A DNA stretch of 60,000 bases from Takakia lepidozioides (GCA_030704615.1 CM060734.1:3288001-3348000), one strand, 5' to 3'; positions 1-11,718 are shown, counted from the stretch's first letter. Notes: generated from the sequence alone by a model not told the origin. Numbers and translations are program-made.

Positions 1-723
1 CTGCTGCACCCCCAATCCTCTATGATATATCATGTGGCCCAGATACTCAATCTGGTTGTGGAAGAACTTGCACTTTCCCAGATGTAATTTCAATCCGTGC
101 ACTCTCAAGCGCTCAAACACCACCTGAAGGTGTCTCTTGTGCTCCTCCACCGTAGCACTAAAGATGACGATGTCATCTATGTAGCACCGAGCAAAATCCA
201 CCCCTGCTAGAATCCTGTCCATGACTCTCTAGAACTCTGCAGGAGCGTTCTTAAGCCCGAATGGTAAGAACCGCCACTGATATAGGCAATTCTTCCCGTG
301 CTCATTAATCCCCCAGAATGTCGTCTTCTGCTTGTCCGCCTCCTTGATCGGCAACTGGTGATATCCGGACCGCAAGTCCAGAGTGCTAAAGACCTTGGCA
401 TGCCCAATGGCATCAAAGATCTCCTCAGGTATGGGCATGGCATACTTATTGGACTTGGTCTGATGATTTATAGGCCGGTAGTCACCGCACATACGTCTCT
501 CCGTCCAATTGCCATAGACATCCTTCTTGGCTGGCATCACCGTGGCTGAAACATACTCTCCACCAAAGAGCTCCACCAAACTAGTCTCCCAGAGATCTTG
601 AGTCCTCATCTGAATCAAAGACCTCTCCATGTCATTGTATCTATAGGGTCTCCGAAAGATTGGCGTGTCCGTGGCCAACTCAATACGAATCTCCTGACCC
701 TTCAGTGCTCCCAAATCCTTCAA
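1..723 (-). pseudogene. Reverse transcriptase fragment of DNMT-Ty3 copy A
   Basis: The frame from 723 downwards encodes a Ty3-type reverse transcriptase N-terminal half, with [27 protein letters not shown] and FLPFGLKNAPAEF blocks. It then meets an in-frame UAG near 229 where copy E has a Gln codon (AEFQRVMD). The sequence continues in the same frame to the YIDD catalytic box near 170-185 and on to the window edge. A single-base difference just upstream puts it out of frame with the methyltransferase part, although copy E keeps the two in one frame. It would copy element RNA into DNA if intact. This copy cannot. Confidence 0.85.
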
Positions 724-875
724 ACTGAAGGCAACGCAATTCCTGTAAGCCCTCAGGAACCGCCGTATACGTTGTCTCTCTCCTCCAGTGACAATGGGTC
801 CAATGTTAGGCTCCCAATTGTCCTCCGTAACTGCAACTTAAGTCCAACAGACTTAGAGGTAGGAGACGCGTCTCG

Positions 876-884
876 TGGTTGCTA
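876..884 (-). promoter_or_regulatory. Putative leaky UAG stop between DNMT and RT, copy A
   Basis: Minus-strand sequence is GCA-UAG-CAA-CCA. The six bases after UAG fit the CAR-YYA rule of tobamovirus-type stop-codon readthrough. The same nine bases occur in copy E at 55,313-55,321 despite surrounding divergence. Confidence 0.55.
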
Positions 885-1683
885 TGCCGCAACCTCATGA
901 GCAGTACTCCCTGCCTGCTCAGTCAATGACAAGGCCTCATCCTGCCCCATCATCTCATCTTTGAGGACCTCCTCAACCCGAGAAGAATCCCCAACCTCAT
1001 CCATCACAGCCGCCTTGGCTGCCAACTCCCTCTGAACCTCGAGCACCTCCCACGTGTGCCATGGATGTCTACACCCCGTGGTCCTCACCGGCTCGCCCCC
1101 ACTCACTGCCTGTACCGTCTCAGTAGGTAGAGAGACCGTCAAGGGAAGTGCACTCCGCACTCTACGTTGCTCAGCCATAGCCAAGCTGATAATCCAGGTC
1201 AAGCAATTGAGATCCATCGCTTGCCCCAACACCTGACGACGTGATGCCTCAGAAAGAGAAGGCACCCCCGTGGTCCCTGTGGAAAAACCCATAGCCCGCT
1301 CTCGCTCGTCGGCATTAGGCTCCACTAACTGCTGCAACTGAGCATCCCACAGGAGGCCAGGTCCACTATCCCGGAAAGCATGCGATCCTGGGAAGCTGAG
1401 CAGTGTAGGTAGTGTTGCTTGTGGTTGACCCATCTTGTTGACCACTGCCAAAGGCAGACGGTCATTGTGTCTCACACCCTAAGACTGCCTCCCCGTGTCC
1501 AAAATGCTATCCACTGTGAGGTGTGCTGGCCGCTGCACCCCATCAAATGCACGCTTGAGTAGTGCGGGTGGCATCAAGTTAGTCCACCATAACCGTGGAC
1601 GATGAGCCCGCGATCCTACTGCAACTGTATCTAGCAACGCTACTGACCCAAGCCACGACCGGACTTGATGCACACTGGCCAAA
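882..1683 (-). pseudogene. C-terminal part of retroelement-encoded cytosine DNA methyltransferase, copy A
   Basis: Two collinear ORFs (1,479-1,683 and 882-1,475) are separated by a stop codon where copy E reads QSQRVR. They contain the AHRPRLWWTNL block (motif VIII, like the HRARYFWGNL block of DNMT3 enzymes) and the ERAMGFSTGTT...RRQVLGQAMDLN block (motifs IX-X). A ~70-residue tail (HTWEVLEVQREL ... EHEVAA-like acidic end) leads to the UAG at 882-884. The catalytic PCQ and ENV motifs are lost with the 5' end. This copy is useful because its tail is in frame where copy E has lost one C, so it gives the ancestral reading of the DNMT C-terminus. Confidence 0.85.
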
Positions 1684-1831
1684 TGGCTTGTGTGGGGCAC
1701 GACAATTGGTTGTGAAGAAATGCCTAAGTCCCTAGGGTGCCTGCTCCCGAGACAGGGAAAAAGGCGTCGAATTTCCAGTTTCGGTGGAAGCCACCCCAGG
1801 GACTAGCCATTTGGAAGCCCTGAATCTAGAA

Positions 1832-2730
1832 ATTCGCCGCCATTTTCCCAGCTTGTGAGTGCCCAGAATGGCTAAGTCCAATGAGGTGCTCGCCACAAAC
1901 CTGGAAAAATGGCACCAAATTTGCAGTTTAGGTGCCATCCACCCTGGGGACTTCGCCATTTCTTGCCCCCGGAACTGGAAATTCGGCGCCATTTTCTCCC
2001 AATTTGATCCAAAAATGGCCAAGTCCCAGAAGGGGCTGGCCCCCAACTTGGAAAAATGGCGCCAAATTTCCAGTATTGGTGCCAGCCACCCTAGGGACTT
2101 AGCCATTTCCGGGGCCCGGAACTGGAAATTCGGCGCCAATTTTCCAGGTTGGGTCCGAAAGTGGCCAAGTCCCAGAAGGGCTGGCTACCAACTTGGAAAA
2201 ATGGTGCCGAATTTCCAGTATCGGTGCCAGCCACCCCCGGGACTTAGCCATTTTCGGGGCACGGAACTGGAAATTCGGCGCCATTTTTCCAGGTTGAGTC
2301 CGAAAGTGGCTAAGTCCCAGAAAGGGCTGGACCCCAACCTAGAAAAATGGCCTGAATTTCCAATGTCGGTGCCAGTCACCCCCGGGACTTAGCCATTTTT
2401 GGGGCACGGAACTGGAAATTCGGCGCCATTTTTCCAGGTTGGGTCCGAAAGTGGCTAAGTCCCAGAAAGGGTTGGGCCCCAACCTGGAAAAATGGCGCCG
2501 AATTTCCAGTTTCGGTGCCAGCCAACCCAAGGACTTAGCCATTTCTGGGGCCCGAAAGTGGAAATTCGGCGCCATTTTTCTAGGTTGGGCCCCAAAACGG
2601 CTAAGTCCCAGAATGGGCTGCCTCGCCCTTGGGAAAAATGGCGCCAAATTATCACTTTCGTTGCCCGACACCCTGGGGAGCCGGGACCAGCGGGCCCACC
2701 CTGCATGGAAATTCGGCGCCATTTTTGCAA
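1832..2730. repeat. ~146-bp palindrome-containing satellite array
   Basis: The core ATTCGGCGCC (or a close variant) recurs at 1,832, 1,981, 2,128, 2,273, 2,418, 2,564 and 2,711, giving a period of 145-149 bp and about seven units. Each unit contains GGAAATTCGGCGCCATTTTT and, about 90 bp on, its inverted complement (AAAAATGGCGCCGAATTTCC), so each can form a long hairpin. Apparent ORFs on both strands only reflect this repeat. The period is close to nucleosome-core length. The stretch from 1,684 to 1,832 holds degenerate units of the same array. Confidence 0.9.
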
Positions 2731-2793
2731 TTTCTTGACGAAACATTAACCTCATTCCCGGGACCTAATTCTTTGTGGGATTCTTGAATGCAG

Positions 2794-5139
2794 GTACTGC
2801 AAGTTCTCCCTATTGGAGAAAGGTCATCTGTCCTTCGAGTCGCCATTCTTCCTCGCATGGAGGAACCCTGGCGCTGACTCTATGTACATTGATGTTATCG
2901 TGAAGGAGTGGCATCTGGAGCATTTGTGCGACTGTCTTTGGTATGTGGACCTTCCGCCCGGAGGGCTTGACGCCTCCGAGTTTCAATTGAAGCTGGATGC
3001 TGAGGCCCGCCGAAACTGGGCTCCGCTGCCTCCGCTGGGTCCAAAGGAGGCGAAAGCGCTTGCCAAGTCCAGGAAAGCGGCAGAGCTTGCTTAGGCATGT
3101 ATTCAGGAGAAGTTGAATGAGAAGAAAAAATGGTTGAAGAAAAGGACACGGAAACAGGGGATTGCAGTAACCCCAAAAAAAATAGAAAACCAGCGGGGCA
3201 CGAGAGGAGGCGCAGGAGGGGCCCGAAGGGAGTGACTCTGATGACGACTTTGTGTAAGGTCCTGCGACTGCTGCTGCAGCTACTACCAAGTCACCGGTTG
3301 TCTGGGTTCCCAAGTCAATTCGGACTGGGACTGGCTCTGCCAAGAAGTTGGGATTTGAGGGCGAGCCTACACGGCGGTATTTGGCAGTGATGTTTCCCCA
3401 TAGGCCAAAGCTAGAACCCCCAACAATCATCCAATGCATCAATGAGAGCTTCCTTGACGCTCTAGCTGCTAGGGCGAAGAAGGTGGCACATAGCAAGTCT
3501 CTGGAGGAGCTGAAGGGGAAAGCGAAGAAGAGGGCTACCGCTACAGAGCCTAAAGACACCCTAGTTTAGAAGCCATGATGGAATTCTTCACGGCTGTGAG
3601 CGGATTGTAAGAGCACCCGGGGGGGGGGGGGGGTGTTTGAGGTGGAGAGAGCCTGCGATATGATTCTCCTCGATATTCCAGATGGGGAGCTGCTGGAGGG
3701 CCTGGATGGTGTGCCCACTTGGAACAAGTTTACTGAGGACTACTGGAGAGCCGGGTTTGGGCTGGCAGGGATGCTCTTGGATGACGGTGGATGTATGGTG
3801 GTCTTTGCCACAAGAGGGAAGACCACATAGAATGATGTGGCAAGGTGGACACCAAAAAGTGCCACCCCGGTCCTCCTCAAAAAATGGTTCTGCATCAATA
3901 CGCAGGGGTTGCAAACAAAGGGCCAGAGTGTAAGTTATCAATCTATTGCATTCACTTTATATCGTGGTGTATCTAAACTAGACCTTGGAGTTGATCCCTC
4001 TTTTGTTGGATGTGCAGACATTGGTGTTTGAGGCATATTGTTTTGTGAAGAGAGGGTCTACGTTCAAATTCTGCAACGACGGTCGTCTTCTTGATGTCGC
4101 TGTGGACCTTGTTACCTACGATGTCCTCTACAACTATGTGCCCCACTCCAGTATGCCGAAGGACACAAAGACAGGCAAACCGTGGTGGTACAGCCGGACC
4201 CAGAGCCCTGCTTTCATCCAAACCCTCATGAGACGTGCTCCGATGTCCAAGGGTGGATTCTTGACCTCACATGCGGCACGGGTAAGCCTTCACGTGCACA
4301 GTATGTCCCGTGGCCCAATTACAATTGCATGCCGCATGTTACTAACCGCCCGCGTTGTCCCTCAGGTGCTTCAATGTGGGCTGGGACATTGTCCGACAGG
4401 CATGTCTTTGCCTTCAAGCCAGATATTGCCCTCCACAACTCGGAACTAGCAGCGGCTGACGTCTGCCGAAAGAGGAAGAGGCATCCTCGGAGGATGAGGA
4501 AAAATCCGAGAAGGAGAGGTACAAGTTGGGATCGAGGCCGAGGAGCCCCCGGTTTACGAGTGAGTGGTCGCATTGTAAGTTGCCTCCTGATGTCATGAGG
4601 CACCTCCCTTCACTCTCTTATTTCATTGGCCAACCCTTTCTGCTTCTGTTGGTATTGACATTCTTGAAGTGGATTTGTTCTTACCGCAGGATGCCAAGTA
4701 CTGCAGGAGGGATGTCTACACCGCATTTCATGGGCAGGAGGAATGTGCCTTTTTTTGCCAGGGGGATTTCATGCCGAGTCCAGAAAGGGACTACATCCTT
4801 CCTACTTATGCTGCCCGGCTTGCTTCGGTGTCCATTAGGAGGTCTTCCGAACCTAGTCGTGTACATCAGATTTTAGACGAGGCAAGCCTCAAGAAAATGA
4901 AAATAAGGGAGGAGGCAACAGCTATTAGAGCTCGTCAGTCTTGTAGATTTGTCTTGGATTCTGCTGAGGAAAGTGGGGGAGAAGAGGCAAAAGATTCCCA
5001 GGAGGTGAGGTGGACAGTCCCCCAAGGAGAGGACGGTATTTTTGAGAGGCATAGTGGAACTGATGCATCTCAGAGCTCAGAGGATGGGGGGGATGAGGAG
5101 GAAGGTGGGGCAAGTTCCTCGGAGGGTGTAGGAGAGTAG
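2794..5139 (+). pseudogene. Decayed intron-containing gene with an N4/N6 amino-methyltransferase-like domain
   Basis: Several exons can be joined across plausible GT-AG introns: acceptor at 2,793, introns 3,930-4,017 (88 bp) and 4,282-4,365 (84 bp), and a probable one at 4,575-4,689. The order is a leader (YCKFSLLEKGHLSFESPFF), a Lys/Glu-rich linker, MILLDIPDGELLEGL followed by GMLLDDGGCMVVFA, then a middle segment. Next comes WILDLTCGTG joined to ASMWAG by removing intron 2, then RHVFAFKPD, and an acidic tail ending at 5,139. The two blocks resemble motif IV (here DIPD instead of DPPY) and motif I plus the acidic strand-2 residue of beta-class DNA/RNA amino-methyltransferases. Stops (3,092, 3,828), a 13-G run and a one-base loss near 4,230 show decay. 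Family identity is inference. It could be cargo of an unrecognised mobile element. Confidence 0.5.
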
Positions 5140-5610
5140 TGCCCATTCCGACTATGACAGTTAGGGCACACTTGTATAGATGTGGCTCGCAACAAAATTT
5201 GCAATAAAATGTTACATTTCATTGCTATGACGAGTCCAGTGGTGCCACATTCCAACTTCAAATGACCCTATTTCCGTGCCTCCTAACCTTATTTCCGTGG
5301 ACACACAATGGTCTGCTCATGTTTTTTTTTTTTTTCCGCTCATGCTCATGCCGTTCATGAAATAGCAGCCCCCGGTGCAGGCAACACAAGGGCAGCAGCA
5401 GCAAGAGAATACTTCCAATTTGGAATTATTACTCTCACAACAACAAGTTTTAGACACAACAGCATGGGATACTGGATTGGAGGAAGCACCAGGCAACGCA
5501 ATTCTCCAGGCAACAATCCAGACAATCACAGTTGAAGAGCAGGTGAGAGAAGTGAATGTGGGAACTGAGGAGGAACCAAGAATGGTGAAAGTTGGGGCTT
5601 GGAGCCTGAA

Positions 5611-7148
5611 TTCTTTGAGGAAGCTAAGAGCTTATTTATCAAATACAAAGACGTATTTGCCTGGAGCTATGAAGACCTGAAGGGGATACCCCCTGAAATA
5701 TGCTAGCACAAGATTGAATTGGAACCAGGTTCTGTACCAATCAAACAGGCAAGATACTGGATGAATCCCAACTATGCACAGAAGGTTGGAGAGGAGATAA
5801 AGAAGCTGGCTGAGGCTAAGTTTATATACCCAATAGAGTATACAACTTGGCTATCATCCATCGTGATAGTTCCCAAGAAGAATGGCAAACTGAGAGTTTG
5901 TGTGAACTATAAGAAGTTGAATGATTGTACAAAGAAAGATCCATTTCCTTTGCCATTCACAGAAGTTGTACTGGACATTGTGGCAGGCCATGAGATGTAC
6001 TCATTCATGGATGGCTTCAGTGGGTATAACCAAGTACAAGTAGCTGAAGAGGATCAGGGAAAGACAACTTTCATTACTGACTGGGGTGCTTATGCATACA
6101 AAGTCATGCCTTTTGGACTTTGTAATGCACCAGCAACTTTCCAGAGAGTGATAAGTGAATCTTTCCATGAGTACTTGGATGATTTCATGCAAGTGTTCTT
6201 AGATGACTTCAGTGTGTATAGCTCTAAGAATGAGCACTTGCAGAAATTGGAGTTATGTTTGGCCAGATGCAGGATGAGAGGTCTTGGGTTGAATCCAGAA
6301 AAATGTACTTTCTGTGTGAACTCAGGAGTTCTTTTGGGACACATTGTGTGTCAAAAAGGACTGCTTGTAGATCCTAGAAAGACAGAGGCTATTAAAGCCT
6401 CACCACCACCAAGTAATGTTAAGGCTCTAAGGAGGTTCCTTGGACAAACCAGTTATTACAGAAGGTTTGTCAGACGATATGCGCAGAAGGCAGCACCATT
6501 GAACAAACTCTTGAAGAAGGATGTAGTGTTTGCATGGACAGCTGAATGTCAACAAGCTTTTGAGGAACTTACATTGTCAGTAACAACTACACTTGTACTG
6601 ATTAACCCTCATTGGCATATGGTATTTCATGTACACTGTGATGCCTCAGGAGAAGCATTGGGGGTTGTGTTAGCCCAAAATGTCACAGGAAACATAGATT
6701 CACCTGTGTATTATGCTAGCAGATTGTTGAATAGTGCTGAAAGAAACTATAGTACCACTGAAAGAGAAGCTTTGGCAATGATTTATTCATCAAGAAATTC
6801 AGGCAATATTTGCTGGGAAGGAAGTTTATGTTCTATGTGGATCATCAAGCTCTGATTTATTTGGTGAGCAAGCCTTTCATAAGTGGAAAGATAGCAAGAT
6901 GGCTGATTATACTGCATGAGTTTGAATTTGAAGTTGTTTACAAACCTGGGTGTTTGCATCTTGTGGCAGATCACTTGTCACGCCTTTCAACAAGAGAGCC
7001 CACCACAGGAGTAGATGATCAACTGCCTGATGCAGGTTTATTTGCAGTAGAAGTACATGGAGCAGATGACTGGATGGATTGGCAGTGGCCAATCAGATAT
7101 TATTTGACTCATGGACAGTGCCCACCCAGTTATGGGAAGGAGCAATAG
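5611..7148 (+). pseudogene. Reverse transcriptase - RNase H of Ty3 element B
   Basis: The sequence FAWSYEDLKGIPPEI precedes an in-frame UAG at 5,704. A long open frame from 5,719 to 6,855 then holds RT blocks VVPKKNGKLRVCVNYKKLN, MDGFSGYNQ, MPFGLCNAPATFQR and the catalytic FLDDFSVY, and the connection (LRRFLGQTSYYRRFV). RNase H begins with HCDASGEALGVVLAQ. A frameshift near 6,800 moves RNase H to the next frame (FYVDHQALIYL, ADHLSRLS). The product would be cytoplasmic, in the virus-like particle. Not functional as read. Confidence 0.9.
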
Positions 7149-8312
7149 CTATCAAGGCATTACCATACACTATGATAAGAGGAAGATTGTATAAGCTAGG
7201 ACCTGATGGAGTTCTTAAACGATGCTTGTACCACCATGAGGTAAATAAAGTTTTGGAAGAAGTTCATAAGGGAGTGGCTGGAGGCCATTTTGGAGAAGAG
7301 ATTACCAGTAGGAAAAAATTACTTGCAGGTTACTAGTGGCCCACCTTGTTTAGAGATGTACACAAGTATTGTAAGAGTTGTGATGAGTGCCAGAGGCTAG
7401 GACCCTTGCAAAGATCTGGGAAGATGGCTTTGCATCCTACAATGCCTACTGAACCATTCCAAAAATGGGGATTGGATTTTGTTGGGCCAATCAATCAACC
7501 AGTCAGGAATAGACAGAACAAGTATATAATCACAGCCACTGATTATACCACAAAATGGGTGGAAGCTAAGGCTCTGAGAGACAACATAGCTAAGTCCACA
7601 TCAAGGTTCCTATATGAGAACATTATCACAAGATTTGGCTGTCCCCTGGAATTTATCAGTGACCAGGGAAGTCATTTCATTAATGAGACCATTGAACTGT
7701 TGACTAAGGAGTTCATGATTGTGGACAGGAAGAGTACAACCTATTACCCACAGGGCAATGGGCAGGTAGAGACCACCAACAAAATACTATGCATTATTTT
7801 GGCTAAGATAGTCAATTATGCGAACAGGACAGACTGGGATACAAAGCTATTGATAGCTTTGTGGTCATACAGGACTTAATATAAGATCACCACCAAGTAC
7901 ACACCATCCCAATTAGTTTATGGCATGGAAGCTTTACTTCCGGTAGAATTCTTATTACCTACCATGAGAACTGAATGGGGGAGGAGAATGGAATTGGAGG
8001 ATTCAATTAAAGTAACATGAACTATATCATGTGGAAGAAGTACGTGCTGATGCAGCAGATAACATGGCCATAATTCAGATAAAGAGGAAGGATCAGTTTG
8101 ATGAAGGTAAATTGAAGACTTTTAAAACAGGTGATTTGGTACTGTGGTTGCAGAAGAAGGGAAAGATTAAAGCTTCTAAGCTTAAATCACCATGGAAAGG
8201 ACCTTATGTCATATAGAAGATGTATGATAACAACACAACTATGTTACAAACCATTAACAAAAAGATGTTTGGTAGAGTCAATGCCAATAAGTTGAAGGGA
8301 TACAGTGGTATC
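7149..8312 (+). pseudogene. Integrase of Ty3 element B
   Basis: The N-terminal zinc-binding HHCC module is visible as EVHKGVAGGHFG followed by CKSCDECQRLG. The catalytic triad residues lie in WGLDFVGP, ISDQGSHF and GQVETTNK. A C-terminal GDLVLWLQKKGK / LKSPWKGPYVI block matches the integrase SH3-like end. In-frame stops at about 7,334 and 7,877 and at 8,214, with a frameshift between them, break the gene. No chromodomain follows. A different, unrecognised coding region does. Confidence 0.88.
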
Positions 8313-9693
8313 CATGATAGACCATTGCAGCATGATTTGCATCTTGAAACACAGATGCAGTCACAGACGACACCAGTCTATTACAACAAATCACAGCCCA
8401 ACACAGGCGACACAGCCTACACAGGTTGTACAGTCCATAAGGGCAGTGACAGGTGGACACGGGTTAACGTCAGTAAAGTGGCCGGTAAGTGTAAAGACAG
8501 TTTGGAAGTCGAACTCGGAGAATGTGCCATGCGGACAGCAGGAGACGGGAGAGTGTTTGAATTCAAACACGTGGCCTAAGGGGCAAAGCACTCCGCATTG
8601 CATGTACTGCAATAATGAGCGTCATCACACAAGAAGACAAACAAGGCCGTCAAAGTACCTACCCGGTACATCAGCCGAAACTTATTACGAGCCTATTAAT
8701 GCATCCAAAAGACAGGTAACGGAACACTTTACGCGTCCGGGAAAGGGGAACCTTTGCCACATATGCAGTCCTAGTGGTCATTCCAAGATGGAATGTGAAC
8801 AGATTAGTGTAAAAATGAGAAGTTACATAATGAGGCAACGGCCAATCAGCAATGTGAATTTTGTGCAAGAGACTCCATTCAATAAACAAGAACAAGAAAC
8901 TAAGAAGATTATGAGCGGAAGAATAGGTGTTATCCCGGATAACCAGTGTCTCGACGGGAGGGGCAATCAAAGCTATAACTTTGTAGCTATGGCAGATATC
9001 ACGGACTATACACTAGCTCTACTTCTTACGCAGTGGCGCAAGGAAGGACAGATCGAAAGTACTTTCTCTCTCACTCACTATTTGCAAGCCCCGCAGGCTC
9101 ACACCCATTTGCCTGTTCCATTCTGTGCTAACCACACTTTCATGCTATACGCATTACAAGCTGTCATGCAGTTATTCCAAACAAGGCCTTCTTGTTTGTC
9201 TGGGATGAAGCGAATTAAAGAAATGGAGGATCTACGAGTGAAGAGCACGACGATCTTACAGAGGCAAACAATCGCCACACCACAGGCAGTGCAACTGCTG
9301 AAGGAGTTGCGGTTGGAGGGATTGTTGCGCAAAAAGTGGTCTTTGCATCATCGGGATTTGATGATCCAGTTCATCAATAACTTTGAGCCAAAGACGGGAG
9401 TTACCCAGGTGAAGGGCGTAGATATACAAGTTACTCCGCAGTACTTGCAACAGCTTTTTGAATTACCATCTGGTAATGTGAGTGTGGATGAACACAGGGC
9501 AAGATTGAAAGTAGGGGATCTTTTCCAAGAAATGAGTTTTTTCAGGAACCAGGGATTCACTTGCACCAAAGCCGAGTATCTAGGGTTGAGGGAAATTGGC
9601 CAGGTACTAAATATTCTGTTTGCCATGAAACAGAACCAACAGTATCTTAGCAGATCTTTTACGGAGGAGGTTTTGACGCTTGGGCAGAGATGA
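8305..9693 (+). CDS. Unknown ORF in env-like position of element B, with CCHC knuckle
   Basis: A 462-codon open frame starts just after integrase on the same strand. The first ~100 codons probably represent 3' non-coding sequence of pol, so the true start may be later. Visible features are CHICSPSGHSKMEC, a C-x2-C-x4-H-x4-C zinc-knuckle spacing as in Gag proteins, and a later block LMIQFINNFEPKTGVT / VKGVDIQVTPQYLQQLFELP. By eye the latter resembles the conserved region of plant retroelement or transposon-associated proteins in which v-G-v-x-v-(t/s)-p-e-x-l-x-x-l-x-x-L-P recurs. No signal peptide or membrane segment is seen. It could be a relocated gag-like protein or an accessory ORF. Function unknown. 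Confidence 0.5.
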   Translation: MVSMIDHCSMICILKHRCSHRRHQSITTNHSPTQATQPTQVVQSIRAVTGGHGLTSVKWPVSVKTVWKSNSENVPCGQQETGECLNSNTWPKGQSTPHCMYCNNERHHTRRQTRPSKYLPGTSAETYYEPINASKRQVTEHFTRPGKGNLCHICSPSGHSKMECEQISVKMRSYIMRQRPISNVNFVQETPFNKQEQETKKIMSGRIGVIPDNQCLDGRGNQSYNFVAMADITDYTLALLLTQWRKEGQIESTFSLTHYLQAPQAHTHLPVPFCANHTFMLYALQAVMQLFQTRPSCLSGMKRIKEMEDLRVKSTTILQRQTIATPQAVQLLKELRLEGLLRKKWSLHHRDLMIQFINNFEPKTGVTQVKGVDIQVTPQYLQQLFELPSGNVSVDEHRARLKVGDLFQEMSFFRNQGFTCTKAEYLGLREIGQVLNILFAMKQNQQYLSRSFTEEVLTLGQR

Positions 9694-10255
9694 TGCACAG
9701 TGGTCTGGTGGAGGAGATGAAATGATTACGGACTACTGCTGCCAAGTCCCCAATCATTGTGTCTGGCCCAATTATTGCACAGATTATCTTTGATTCTTGC
9801 TTGCTTGATGCGCAAGAACGCAAGGTAATGGGGGTGTTTAAGGCAGCCACAACTGCAGTTGAGAAGCAAGGCTCTTCACAAGGTGAAGAAGGATTAGAGA
9901 GACAGCACCAGTCCAAGAGATAGAAGAGGGACGCAATTGTAATGGCGGATCCACTTGCCACAAGGAACCCTCACGACGATGTTTCCATAGCTCCTGCCAA
10001 TAGGGCCCACCTCCAAAAGGGGGCAGTAGCCGAAAAGTGAAGTGGCTCTTTGTTACGCCGGCTTCGGCCGGAGTCTTCTCTCTCTCTCTCTCTAGCTCCT
10101 GCCCAGGATGGGGTGCAGCAGCACAATGAGCTGTTATTGCTGGAAGCCCAAAGGGAGGAAGAAGTCACGTCAGTACCCCGGCCAGCAGAGCAAGCTGACC
10201 AAGTTGCCCCAGTGGTAACTCAGACTCAACTTGCTGTTAACCGGAGCCTCTTACT

Positions 10256-11718
10256 GTGGAGAGGGAGGGATTGGACATCCCCACTATAGAGCAGGTAGTG
10301 GCAGAAATTGAGAAGGGCGATCTTCTCTATGAAAACTCTGGTATGGTCGGAGATCCCATGGTACCAAAGGTACAGAGTCAACCCAAGGAAATTCCTGATG
10401 TGCAGGTTATGCCCAAACCTGTGACAGAGGTTGAAGGAGTAAAGGGCAAGGATACTGCAACACCTGTGGAAGATGAGGTTGCTCAGGAACAAGATCTTGT
10501 GGGATCATGGCCTGATTGGTTTGTGAAACATCAAATTGTTGAGAATCAGGAAAAACAACAGCAGGTTTTCCATGAAGACCCACAGCAGGCCATGGTTATG
10601 AGTTCCATAAGCAGGACTCTCAACTTGTTGGGTACCTATTTCAAGACTCATGTTCCTTCCACTCAGTTGGCAGCATTGCGGGAGGAGCTCAAGCAAGAGC
10701 TTGAGGCAAAAATTGTCACGGAGTGTGCAAATAAGGTGGATGTGGAGGCCAGCCTCAAGTTGCAGAAAGAATTGGAGGACACTAAAGCTGCGTTACAGCT
10801 TGCGAAAGAGAATTTAATTGACGCGGGTCTTGAGTAGGAGAAGTTGCATGAAGTGCATAAGCAGCAGCTATACCAGATACAGGTTCAGCATGAAGGCAAG
10901 TTGCATGAAGTGAAGTTGCTTCATATGGAATTGGAAACAGTCAATCAGAAAGTGCTCATACAGTGTGCCACACTAACGACTAGTCTGGAGATGGCTGCAA
11001 TGGAGGTCAAGAAGCAAGCTGAGAGATGTATGTCGGTGGAGACAGAAGTAATAGAGCAGGGGAAACTCATTGCTGATATGAATGATACTCTCTGTTGCAA
11101 TGAAGATACAATTCAGCAGTTGCACCAGGTCAATGCCCAGAAGGACAGACACATATTTGAGTTGCAGCAAACAATCACAGTACGGGAGAATGAACTTTCT
11201 GTGAGTGAAAGAGCTTGGAAAGAAGCCAATAATCTGTCAGCTGCCTATGCAACTCTGGTTGAGCCTCATGCAAAGCGCATGGAGACTTTACAACAGCAGT
11301 TAGAAACATACAGGCTCAAAGAGGAGCAGGATCTCCTGGTGTTACACATGACTTGGTGGATAATCATCTTTTGCAAGAATGGTTAACACAAGGGCCAGTG
11401 GAGGGGAAATCACCAAGGAAGCTCACCCAAGACGAAATGAATGATCTCAGGTTACGGGTGCAGAACATTACCACAACCACTATAGACAATGTTTATAGTC
11501 GGATAACTGAGTTGCAGGAGGATGTGGAAGGGCTTCAGACTCAAGTGGATGACTTGAGTTTCAACATTGAGAAACGGGCCTTTGTTGCTGAGAAACAGCT
11601 CATGGCTACTTACTTGCGGGCAAGGACTTTGATTTTCAATCTTCAGCGCAGAAAGTGTAGGACTTGCCAACATCAGGAGGGACTGTGGCAACAACATCAC
11701 AGCAGCCACACCAAGTAG
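10256..11718 (+). pseudogene. Long coiled-coil protein region of element B
   Basis: Frames 10,256-10,837 and 10,844-11,386 are the same reading frame, interrupted by a single UAG. A frameshift leads into 11,353-11,718. The translation is rich in Leu, Glu, Gln and Lys in heptad-like spacing (LKQELEAKIV, LQKELEDTKAALQLAKENL, MELETVNQKVLIQ, ETLQQQLETYRLKEEQ), so an extended coiled coil of roughly 300 residues is likely. The upstream 9,700-10,250 segment looks like broken coding sequence of the same protein with a (TC)n run at 10,075-10,095. Coiled coils occur in structural Gag-like and envelope-like retroelement proteins, but the family is not recognised. Confidence 0.45.

Larger units (their letters stand above)
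1..1683 (-). mobile_element. DNMT-carrying Ty3/gypsy element, copy A (truncated)
   Basis: This stretch is collinear with 54,437-56,117 on the same strand, where the more complete copy E lies. It covers part of the reverse transcriptase, the UAG junction and the C-terminal half of the DNA methyltransferase. It runs off the left edge of the window. On the right, homology stops abruptly after the codons for SVHQVRSWLGS and degenerate sequence follows, so DNMT motifs I, IV and VI, the protease and any gag and 5' LTR are absent. Nonsense changes and frameshifts mark it as inactive. Divergence from copy E, about a dozen differences over ~130 DNMT residues by eye, shows these are separate insertions and not an assembly duplicate. 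Confidence 0.88.

Noticed and set aside
1732-2755. Several 60-177-codon ORFs with recurring MAPNFQFR / EKWRRIS phrases
   Set aside because: They are palindromic satellite read in different frames. The same phrase appears on both strands because of the inverted repeat.
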